A stretch of DNA of 64,000 bases from the NCBI RefSeq assembly GCF_025907915.1, contig NZ_JAPAAF010000001.1:310001-374000 (forward strand), read 5' to 3'. The notes under the pieces are model-generated. The model was not told the origin of the DNA. It searched no databases and saw only the letters and a program-made list of their open reading frames with translations. Shown piece by piece: positions 28,024 through 34,757 of the stretch. Both the position numbers and the translations under genes were made by a program. The DNA is from Gaoshiqia sediminis (GTDB lineage Bacteria > Bacteroidota > Bacteroidia > Bacteroidales > Prolixibacteraceae). Each line of letters opens with the position of its first letter. The stretch's first letter is position 1.

Positions 28024-29733
28024 CTAGTTACTTGAATTAGCTATTGACGAAATTTTATTAATTGCATAAAGAGCAAGAACTTGTTTCTTGGGAACTGTTC
28101 TTTTATATCTGAAATGTAGGGACTCATCTTCCTGAATAAATTCTTCCTCGTCAAAATGGAACTCATCAATGATCTTGGCTACTGTTTCGACCAATTGGGT
28201 AGGCTCCAGAAAATTTGCTTCTCCTTTTCTCCTTTCATACATTTCCTGAAGTGTCATTGCATCTGCCACCCTCTCTGAAAACCCGTTATTGATTCTATTA
28301 ATGAATTCTCTCCCATTATTGAAGATGGCTATTGTCTTTTCCATAAGAGCAAAATAATTGTCAGGATAATTTTCAGATGGGAAACCATCACCATTTCCGT
28401 ATTGTACAGAAGTTAACCACTTCTTTGATTTAGACTGCCCAGAAATATCATAATTAGACAATGTAACCGTAATATTTCCATATTTAAATGGATGTCTCCT
28501 AAAGCGAGCACCTGTTCTTTTTATAGGTAGTTTCTCAAAAATCTTTCTTTCTGAAGAGTTCAAATTCAAGATGCCTTTCAGATTAACATCTTCCTGTACT
28601 ATAGCTTTTTCAACTATATCTAGATCTAATGAATTCCTAATGACCCGAGCAAAAGATCTGCTTACCGCTGGACATACTGCATTTCCAACAAGTCTAAGCT
28701 TTGAAGTGCTTGCACCACTGAATTGATAAGTAATTGGAAATCCCATAAGGCATGCTGCTTCTCTTACTGTATGTGTTCTAAACTCGCCATCGCCAATTCT
28801 TCTATATTCCGATCTGTATATAATTGACTCTCTTGAAGTCCCTATGTTCGTAGCACAAATAGTTCTACTAGGATTACCCTCGTTTTCGGGAAAAGACATT
28901 CTTCCCATATAGGGATGATTTAACTTCAAAAATTCCGAGTTCTTCCATTCGCACTCATACAATCCTGTATCGTAAAAATGATCAGATAAGTGATGTGAGG
29001 GAATACTTATATCATAAGAAGGATCAAATATGAGCTCATTATCTGGAAAATCGAATGGGGATGGAAGGTAAGCTCTAATTTCCTGCAAGGTCCTATGGGA
29101 TGGTAAGGTTCCTTTCTTTTTTTTTCCTCTATGGGTAGCGACAGGAATTATCAAACTATTCTCATTAATTACTTCTCCGGTGATCGCTCTTTTTCTAATT
29201 TGAGGAGAGCCATAATCAGCTGAATTTATAATAGCTGAGTTCCCTTTAATGGTTATAGCTATGCTTTGGGGATCTTGTCCAATTGATCTTGCCCAATCAG
29301 AAAGATTAAGATCTTTAAAAGAGTAATATTCTTTTATATATTTCAGAGAATTCGGAACATTTTCCATCAACCAAGCCTTTAGGTGAGAACCGGGCTGAAA
29401 CTTCTTTACAGCAATAACTCTTAGAAATGATTCTGTGAGCCTTAGTCCCATAGATTTGTCGGCTTTACCTGATTTATTTGAATTGGAAAAGCTAACACAA
29501 GGAGGACTTCCTAGGATAACGGTGGAATCTGGGACTTGAAGAATCTCTTCTATCGAAATTTCGAAGTCTAAAATATTTTTTGGGGACAGGTTCAGTCCAA
29601 AATTATGATTAAATGTATCAATTGCAGGCCTGTAATAATCATAACCACCCTTTATAATAAAACCGTGTTGTCTAAAGCCTTCTGAAAATCCTCCAGCTCC
29701 ACAAAAGAAATCTATAACTGTAGGTTGTGGCAT
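28024..29733 (-). CDS. drmMII: DNA (cytosine-5) methyltransferase, DrmMII-like
   Basis: A C5-cytosine DNA methyltransferase, 569 aa. Motif I FCGAGGFSEGF (residues 10-20) binds S-adenosylmethionine; GSPPCVSFSN (near 75-84) contains the catalytic Pro-Cys of motif IV; ENVP (near 118) is motif VI; a QIRKR (near 178) is motif VIII; and GNAVCP near 350 resembles motif X. All needed residues are present. A C-terminal ~200-residue extension has no recognised domain. In class 2 DISARM the C5 methylase marks host DNA as self. It is preceded by vsr (56 bp away) and followed 2 bp later by the NERD-helicase. Recognition sequence cannot be read from the protein. Confidence 0.85.
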   Translation of the reverse strand: MPQPTVIDFFCGAGGFSEGFRQHGFIIKGGYDYYRPAIDTFNHNFGLNLSPKNILDFEISIEEILQVPDSTVILGSPPCVSFSNSNKSGKADKSMGLRLTESFLRVIAVKKFQPGSHLKAWLMENVPNSLKYIKEYYSFKDLNLSDWARSIGQDPQSIAITIKGNSAIINSADYGSPQIRKRAITGEVINENSLIIPVATHRGKKKKGTLPSHRTLQEIRAYLPSPFDFPDNELIFDPSYDISIPSHHLSDHFYDTGLYECEWKNSEFLKLNHPYMGRMSFPENEGNPSRTICATNIGTSRESIIYRSEYRRIGDGEFRTHTVREAACLMGFPITYQFSGASTSKLRLVGNAVCPAVSRSFARVIRNSLDLDIVEKAIVQEDVNLKGILNLNSSERKIFEKLPIKRTGARFRRHPFKYGNITVTLSNYDISGQSKSKKWLTSVQYGNGDGFPSENYPDNYFALMEKTIAIFNNGREFINRINNGFSERVADAMTLQEMYERRKGEANFLEPTQLVETVAKIIDEFHFDEEEFIQEDESLHFRYKRTVPKKQVLALYAINKISSIANSSN

Positions 29734-29789
29734 GTTTCAAACTAATTTAGTATCATTTATGACTTGTTTTATTTTGTCAACCTCCTTGT

Positions 29790-30194
29790 CTATTCGATTT
29801 TGATTTTACATTCCCAGAGAACAATAGTTTTCCGGCCCATATTCTTTAATTCTTCAATTTTTTTTCTATCTCTCATTTGATGGGCATTGAACTTATGAAA
29901 CCAAAGTTCTATATTTGATTTTGGGAAGTTAGGGTTACAATGAGGACATCTGTGCCAAAAACACCCATGTACAAAGACTGCCAACTTCATTCCTGAGAAA
30001 GCGAGATCAGGCTTTCCGGGAACATCTTTCCAGTGGAGGCTATATCCCTTTATACCTGATGACCAAAGTGCCTTTCTTAAAATTAACTGAGGCTTGGTGT
30101 TACGATCCTTATTTGCCCTCATTACTTCAGAAGTCGCTTCTTTCGTTGGTACGGGAGCTCGACCATCTCTTATATATTCCTTTTTATTTTTCAA
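29790..30194 (-). CDS. vsr: very short patch repair endonuclease
   Basis: A 134-aa Vsr endonuclease, full family length. The conserved blocks are all visible: MRANKDRNTKPQLILRKAL (N-terminal arm), PGKPDLAF with the catalytic Asp, and VFVHGCFWHRCPHC with the active-site His and zinc-binding residues, and a closing VLWECKIK. Vsr nicks beside T:G mismatches left by deamination of 5-methylcytosine, so it normally accompanies a C5 methylase. Here it lies 56 bp upstream of one in the same operon. This fits repair of mutations that the island's own methylase causes. It is 13 bp downstream of abiEii. Confidence 0.88.
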   Translation of the reverse strand: MKNKKEYIRDGRAPVPTKEATSEVMRANKDRNTKPQLILRKALWSSGIKGYSLHWKDVPGKPDLAFSGMKLAVFVHGCFWHRCPHCNPNFPKSNIELWFHKFNAHQMRDRKKIEELKNMGRKTIVLWECKIKIE

Positions 30195-30207
30195 TATCCC
30201 AATGCAA

Positions 30208-31011
30208 TTAAATCTTCATAAAGCCGTCAACAATCAAATCATCTTTTATCCAGTGATAGGCCGTAACTTGTTCATAATCCACTCCGGGACGAAGCAAACC
30301 AATAATATCCTGCCCAAATTCAAATTCAGTTATTTTTTTATCTAGGTTTTGAAGGAATTGTTTAGATGTTGGCGGTTTTGGCACTACAAATCCCATGTAT
30401 TCATTATAACATCTCAATAGTTTCATGCGATCTACATTCTGATTGTTTGCCGCCCACCAAAGATCAAATAAATCGCGACCTTTTCTGCGTTGATATAATG
30501 CCCGAAGCTTGGTTCCCAATAACTCTTCAAGTTCATACGAAATTAAAGAGCAACTACCTTTAAACCATGTACTCTCCGTTTCAAATTTTACCTCTTTCAA
30601 CCCTAGCACTGAAAAGTGTTCCCGGCAATTAATTTCGATTTTCAAACGGAGGTTGACTACCGGCGGAATTTCCGATTCAAAACGATAAACTATTGTATTA
30701 TTATTGACATTTTGTTTTACAGAACGTTTAGTTCCTAAAAATTTCATTCTTTCCCGTAGCCGTTCCAATAGTGGCTTTATCGATCCTTCTTTAATCTGGA
30801 CAAGATCAATATCTTCGGAATAACGAACCTGAGGTTTAAGAAAAATTTTATGCAATGCTGTACCTCCCCTGAAAGCCAAGTTTTCACGTAATATATCGTC
30901 TGAAAATATTTCTATTAATGCCCGTTCAATTACCAAATCTTGCTCAACTTGGGCATTGTCAGGCCATGGGGCATTTTGTCTCCATTCTTCAATATATCTA
31001 CGTGGTATCAT
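30208..31011 (-). CDS. abiEii: AbiEii-type nucleotidyltransferase toxin
   Basis: A 267-aa member of the AbiEii family (DNA polymerase beta-like nucleotidyltransferase), the toxin of type IV toxin-antitoxin AbiE systems that block phage growth by abortive infection. The active-site pattern GGTALHK followed by RYSEDIDLV at residues ~46-66 is the GG...DxD motif of the family. Later segments LRALYQRRKGRDLFDLWW fit the family helical part. It overlaps the antitoxin stop codon by 4 bp (coupled translation), as is normal for abiE pairs. No known conflicting substitution is seen. Confidence 0.85.
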   Translation of the reverse strand: MIPRRYIEEWRQNAPWPDNAQVEQDLVIERALIEIFSDDILRENLAFRGGTALHKIFLKPQVRYSEDIDLVQIKEGSIKPLLERLRERMKFLGTKRSVKQNVNNNTIVYRFESEIPPVVNLRLKIEINCREHFSVLGLKEVKFETESTWFKGSCSLISYELEELLGTKLRALYQRRKGRDLFDLWWAANNQNVDRMKLLRCYNEYMGFVVPKPPTSKQFLQNLDKKITEFEFGQDIIGLLRPGVDYEQVTAYHWIKDDLIVDGFMKI

Positions 31012-31805
31012 AAATCGCTTTCCAATTCAGTGTTTATATTGATTTTCCAATCGGGGTCAGTTATTCCTTTATTCCTGACATTTTTTAATAATTGAACCGT
31101 TTGTATTTTTTTTTCTTTTAATGCTCTCTTTACAGCAACAGCAAGCTTCTCATCGCCTATTTCCTTATCTATAAGATAACCCAATCGCTGAATAGAGCTT
31201 GTTACAAAATAATTTCGCGCCACTCTTGTTAAATCTGACGGTTTCATTTCTTCTGTCAGTTCCTCCAAAATTGTCAAAACCCGGTTTATACCAAAATTTC
31301 CGTAGGTCAGCAAATCAAGCGCAGTCAATTCAGGTGATGAAACATTTATATATCCTGCATCTGTCTTCTTTTGGATAATATCGTTTTCTGACCAGTCTTG
31401 CTTGACGTAGAAATTTACAATCAATTTCTGACCTTTTATATCCCTTAGTGCCGGCTTTTCAGTAATTACATAGTATTCCATTGGCTGTTGGTGACCAGCG
31501 CCAAATAATGCAGCAGCAGAGAATAGTCCCACATAGTATTTTTTCTCAAGTGAAAGCATCAGATCGTCAATAAACAAATTTGGTGGTATCATGCCCTGTC
31601 TGGAATACTCTGGGGTTATAATTGCAAAGAAACCGCGACGAATCTGGGCAATCTTATTTTTATTTTTTAACCGGAACAGTGCCTGATTCAAAGCATTACC
31701 AGAAAGGCCCAACTCATGCTTAACTTCATCCAACCCAAAAGAATATCGCCCTTTTGCCCGAATGTCATTAACAAGGCCTTCTAATGTTACGAACCGAGTC
31801 TCCAT
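31008..31805 (-). CDS. abiEi: AbiEi antitoxin
   Basis: The 265-aa partner of the AbiEii toxin. The N-terminal winged-helix region (YSFGLDEVKHELGLSGNALNQALFRLKNKNKIAQIRRGFFAII, residues ~17-60 read in pieces) is the AbiEi_4-type HTH domain that autorepresses the operon; the C-terminal part (HQQPMEYYVITEKP, SSPELTALDLL) is the AbiEi antitoxin domain. It is the first gene of the minus-strand defence operon, followed directly by the toxin, vsr and the DISARM-like genes. Inverted and direct repeats just upstream (31810-31854) are likely its operator, so AbiEi may set the level of part or all of the defence operon. Confidence 0.82.
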   Translation of the reverse strand: METRFVTLEGLVNDIRAKGRYSFGLDEVKHELGLSGNALNQALFRLKNKNKIAQIRRGFFAIITPEYSRQGMIPPNLFIDDLMLSLEKKYYVGLFSAAALFGAGHQQPMEYYVITEKPALRDIKGQKLIVNFYVKQDWSENDIIQKKTDAGYINVSSPELTALDLLTYGNFGINRVLTILEELTEEMKPSDLTRVARNYFVTSSIQRLGYLIDKEIGDEKLAVAVKRALKEKKIQTVQLLKNVRNKGITDPDWKININTELESDL

Positions 31806-31809
31806 TCAA

Positions 31810-31854
31810 TAATACATTTGCGTTGAATTACTATTTTCGTAATACATCGCAAAT
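31810..31854 (-). promoter_or_regulatory. putative AbiEi operator/promoter
   Basis: Between 5 and 50 bp before abiEi there is an inverted repeat ATTAC-7-GTAAT (31827-31843) flanked by direct repeats AATACAT at 31810 and 31841. AbiEi antitoxins of this family bind inverted repeats over their own promoter. No clear -33/-7 pair was identified. The remaining DNA up to mobB (to 31955) is AT-rich with no recognised feature and no terminator. Confidence 0.5.
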
Positions 31855-31955
31855 TAAATCATTATATTGAAAATTCAAAAGATTTACCCTGTTATTTTAT
31901 TATATTATGACATTACTGGATAAGGTATTCAAAATAGATCAATTGAACGAGGCTT

Positions 31956-32873
31956 TTATATTTTTCTTCGATACTTGCGTTTTTTAGATTCCAGCCGATG
32001 CTTTCTTTTCTTTTCATTCAAAACGTCTTTTCCATCCCCATGCCATATCAATTCTTTCAAAATCATTGATTTTAAAATCCCAACACCAACCTCCATTTTT
32101 TCTGAGTGAACAACCCTCTTGGATATTTGGCTTTGCTCAGACATATAAAACTTCGGTCTTTCCCCAAAATCACTCATCCGTACCGGATGCCGTACCGGAT
32201 TACCCTGCTCATCGGTCACAAAAACCAAATGTCCCCTGCCTGCTTTTTTAATCTCCACCTGAAATAATAGCAATGCCTGATCATACATTTCTTTGGAAGT
32301 TATAAACTCCATCCGGTTGAGCTGAGAAAACAAGCTTTCCAGGTTTTGTTTCAGGTCTTTGCTGGAACCGGAAAACCGGTAATTTAATTTTTCTAGAGGA
32401 TTATCTTTGGTAAGCTGGTATTTCTGCTCCAGGCTTTTGATAAACCGCTGCGTCTTTTCCTTTTCATAACTGTCTTTGATTTTTTTGCCTGTTTCACAAT
32501 CAATCCTGGTTGAAACTAAATGAAAATGCACCCGCTCCAGGTCAGCATGTTTATAGACCAGGTAAGGTTGATTTCCATAGCCCAGATGGTTCATCAGGTT
32601 ATCGATCTCAGTCCGGATTCCGGCATCCCCAAAACGAACTAAATCACTAATAGTCGGATTAACGGATATATGCAACCCAGGTTTTCGAACCCGGGTATTC
32701 CGGTCTTCAATCTCCCTAAAAATCCAGTAGCGATCGTTCTTGTTTCCCAGGAACGGGTTGACAACCGGCATGTTTTGACTGTGGTAAAAAGATGCCCATT
32801 TCTTATCCACTTTACGCTCGTTGTAAAACAATGCATTTTTTGTGCTGCACGCCTGATGGATTTTAATGACCAT
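31956..32873 (-). CDS. mobB: relaxase MobB
   Basis: A conjugative relaxase of the Bacteroidetes MobB type, 305 aa (MOBP-like). The metal site HADLERVHFH near residues 107-116 is the histidine triad of the relaxase fold; N-terminal NPFLGNKND and KPGLHISVNP precede it. It nicks DNA at oriT and leads the strand into the recipient. The C-terminal tail is very basic (RKHRLESKKRKYRRKI). It lies 30 bp after mobA on the same strand; both face away from the tra operon. Length is at the short side of the family (about 300-420 aa), but the gene looks intact. Transcription may run on into abiEi as no terminator was seen. Confidence 0.85.
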   Translation of the reverse strand: MVIKIHQACSTKNALFYNERKVDKKWASFYHSQNMPVVNPFLGNKNDRYWIFREIEDRNTRVRKPGLHISVNPTISDLVRFGDAGIRTEIDNLMNHLGYGNQPYLVYKHADLERVHFHLVSTRIDCETGKKIKDSYEKEKTQRFIKSLEQKYQLTKDNPLEKLNYRFSGSSKDLKQNLESLFSQLNRMEFITSKEMYDQALLLFQVEIKKAGRGHLVFVTDEQGNPVRHPVRMSDFGERPKFYMSEQSQISKRVVHSEKMEVGVGILKSMILKELIWHGDGKDVLNEKKRKHRLESKKRKYRRKI

Positions 32874-32903
32874 GATCTTCCGATTTTTAGGGTGGGCAAC
32901 GAA

Positions 32904-33302
32904 TCAACGCAGGTATTTTTGAAGCAAAATCAAACACTGACGCATCATCTCAAAAGCCTGTTTCAAAAGCTGCCGGTCATTGTCATCAACCCGGTAACCG
33001 GAAAAGGAATTCATACGCTTCGAGAGCTGGTTCAGATTGACCCCGATCTTATTTAGCTCATAATCCAAACTTTTGAATAAGATATTGGCTTCTTCATCCA
33101 GGGAAATCACTTTCCGATCTGACTGCTTAAAAACCCGTGACCGGATGTAATCACTCATGCAGGCGAACTTTCCCCGTTTAGTCAGACTTTTTAAACGGAT
33201 CTTTTCTTCCCTCGTGATCCGGATGATCAGCATTTCGTTTCGCTTTTCCTTATCTGGTAAATGTGGCCGCATAGACTCTTTCCTGCTTCTGTTATTTTTC
33301 AA
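32904..33302 (-). CDS. mobA: mobilisation protein MobA (ribbon-helix-helix type)
   Basis: A 132-aa basic accessory mobilisation protein. Residues ~24-60 (MLIIRITREEKIRLKSLTKRGKFACMSDYIRSRVF read in parts) look like a ribbon-helix-helix DNA-binding fold, followed by a helical region with NLNQLSKRMNS that is conserved in MobA/MobC mobilisation proteins. It would bind next to oriT and help the relaxase MobB, encoded 30 bp downstream. A palindrome-rich stretch directly upstream is the candidate oriT. Confident at family level; the name mobA follows the usage for Bacteroides elements. Confidence 0.8.
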   Translation of the reverse strand: MKNNRSRKESMRPHLPDKEKRNEMLIIRITREEKIRLKSLTKRGKFACMSDYIRSRVFKQSDRKVISLDEEANILFKSLDYELNKIGVNLNQLSKRMNSFSGYRVDDNDRQLLKQAFEMMRQCLILLQKYLR

Positions 33303-33319
33303 AGAGGGGAATATTTTGC

Positions 33320-33394
33320 CAACCTGCTATCAGGTGGGAAGGCCTCCCGACGTGGTCGGGACAAGGTGAAAAGGTTTTTGTGCATACAAAAACA
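33320..33394. other. candidate oriT with three palindromes
   Basis: Immediately upstream of mobA are three inverted repeats within 75 bp: CCAACCT/AGGTGGG (33320-33339, one mismatch), CCCGAC-gtg-GTCGGG (33347-33361) and GTTTTTGT-gcat-ACAAAAAC (33375-33394, perfect). Origins of transfer are normally next to relaxase/accessory genes and built of such hairpins plus a nick site. The assignment is by position and symmetry; no nick consensus was recognised. Confidence 0.5.
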
Positions 33395-33467
33395 CAACTT
33401 GCACTCCCCTCTTTGAGCTAAGATTTCACCCTTGATTTTCCTGCTTTTTCTCTCTGATTTTTCTGTC

Positions 33468-33508
33468 AAAAAGAAAGGGAAACTTTATTTCATATTTCCC
33501 CTTCTTTT
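33468..33508 (-). terminator. terminator of the tra operon tail
   Basis: A 13-bp hairpin AAAGAAAGGGAAA (33470-33482) / TTTCCCCTTCTTT (33495-33507) with one mismatch lies 22 bp after the DUF3945 gene, with a five-T run in the minus direction. It would separate the tra operon from the mob/defence genes. Confidence 0.6.
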
Positions 33509-33530
33509 CATTTCAAGTAACCGGTGGTTT

Positions 33531-34211
33531 TTAACCAACTTTCGGTATGGCTCCTTTACTTTTTTCTTGCTTCAGGTCTTCTGACTTTTGCGTCTTCTCC
33601 TGTTTGAAATTAGAGAAGCTGATGTTCCGTTCGGCAGCGTTGACCTGTAAGGTGGCGCCAAACTTTTTGTTGTTCTTTCCCAGCATCCCGTCCACGGTCA
33701 CCTTTTGCCCGGCTCCCAGCTTTTCTTTTTGCTCCGAACTCAAGGTGACTCCTTTGATCTTATCCGGGACCTGGATATGTTTGGCCCGAAGCGGGATCAG
33801 CTCGTTGGTCTTGGGATCAATGCTCAGGTAATAAGTATCTTTCTTACCGTCCCGACCGGTCAGCTCCACGGTCTTCCCAAGGTTCTTGTCATTTAATAAT
33901 GCCCCTTTTTCTTCCTTGGTAAACTTGTGCCCCAGGTATTCATCGGGGACAAACAGGCGCTGGATGGGATGAACCTTCACATCCACTTTGCCATCTTCTC
34001 CCTGGTGCAGACGAAGCTTGGCCGGGATTTTATAATCCTCACCATTAATTTTTGCATTAATGGTGTAAAGCTTGTCCGAACGGAAACCGTTTAAAAAATC
34101 GGTCAGTTCCCGTTGGTCCATGTTTTTGACAAAATCCCTGTTCACACCCGCTTTTTCCAGCTTGTCAAAAGGGATGTCTTCTACTTTAATACGTGTGTTT
34201 TGTTGTTCCAT
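33531..34211 (-). CDS. DUF3945/DUF4099-type ICE protein
   Basis: A 226-aa cytoplasmic protein of the DUF4099/DUF3945 type common in Bacteroidetes conjugative elements. The N-terminal region (KVEDIPFDKLEKAGVNRDFVKNM) is the DUF4099 start; two copies of a DUF3945-like block follow, each with a proximal K-G-V/A-x-L-s-x-x-q/e-K-x-x-L segment (FTKEEKGALLNDKNLGKTV near residue 95 and GVTLSSEQKEKLGAGQKV near 150). The C-terminal tail is Lys/Gln-rich and probably disordered. The function is unknown; the family travels with topoisomerase and mob genes. Last gene of the tra operon; terminator follows. Confidence 0.72.
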   Translation of the reverse strand: MEQQNTRIKVEDIPFDKLEKAGVNRDFVKNMDQRELTDFLNGFRSDKLYTINAKINGEDYKIPAKLRLHQGEDGKVDVKVHPIQRLFVPDEYLGHKFTKEEKGALLNDKNLGKTVELTGRDGKKDTYYLSIDPKTNELIPLRAKHIQVPDKIKGVTLSSEQKEKLGAGQKVTVDGMLGKNNKKFGATLQVNAAERNISFSNFKQEKTQKSEDLKQEKSKGAIPKVG

Positions 34212-34229
34212 AACTTTTAATTTTAAGTG

Positions 34230-34757
34230 TTAATCAACTTCGAAAACATGTTTTGCCCTGCGGTTCTGTTCAACCAGGCCGCGAAGGGTCTTGTAAATAT
34301 CTTGTGGATTGGAAATGGCCTCCATTTTAAAAACCGGGGTGGTTTTATCCGAGGTATAAATGGTCAGGTTTCCAAGGCCAAATAACCTGTAAATCAGCGG
34401 TCTGTTAATGCTGAAATCCTTGACTCTATAATTTTCTATAAACTCATGTTTCCGAGAAAGTATTCCGGAGTAATACCGGAATTCTTCCGGGCTTATCTCA
34501 TAGCGGATACAGGATATCTTCAGAATTTGATATCCCAGGTAAATTGCATATAAAAGCGCCAGATAAACCGGCAGATTCCGGATATAAAGCTCAATTTCTT
34601 CCGGTATAAAGCCGGACGGCAGGTACAGTTTGATCAGATCATCCAACAGGCAAAGCCCGGGAATTAGTATCATGCCCAATAGGAAAACCGGCAGGTTAAC
34701 CAGTTGCGACGGGTTAAATTTGATGATGGTTTCTCTATTTATGTTCTTGTTATTCAT
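34230..34757 (-). CDS. membrane protein with bacterial PH domain
   Basis: A 175-aa protein with two hydrophobic helices (residues ~20-45 and ~63-85) and then a YdbS/bPH2-like pleckstrin-homology segment: ISCIRYEISPEEFRYYSGILSRKHEFIENYRVKDFSINRPLIYRLFGLGNL is the recognisable pattern (residues ~85-135, described rather than quoted in full). It is probably an inner-membrane protein. It overlaps the coupling-protein gene by 4 bp, so it is translated with the transfer genes. It is not a standard tra gene; a role in membrane placement of the transfer machine is only a guess. Confidence 0.65.
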   Translation of the reverse strand: MNNKNINRETIIKFNPSQLVNLPVFLLGMILIPGLCLLDDLIKLYLPSGFIPEEIELYIRNLPVYLALLYAIYLGYQILKISCIRYEISPEEFRYYSGILSRKHEFIENYRVKDFSINRPLIYRLFGLGNLTIYTSDKTTPVFKMEAISNPQDIYKTLRGLVEQNRRAKHVFEVD

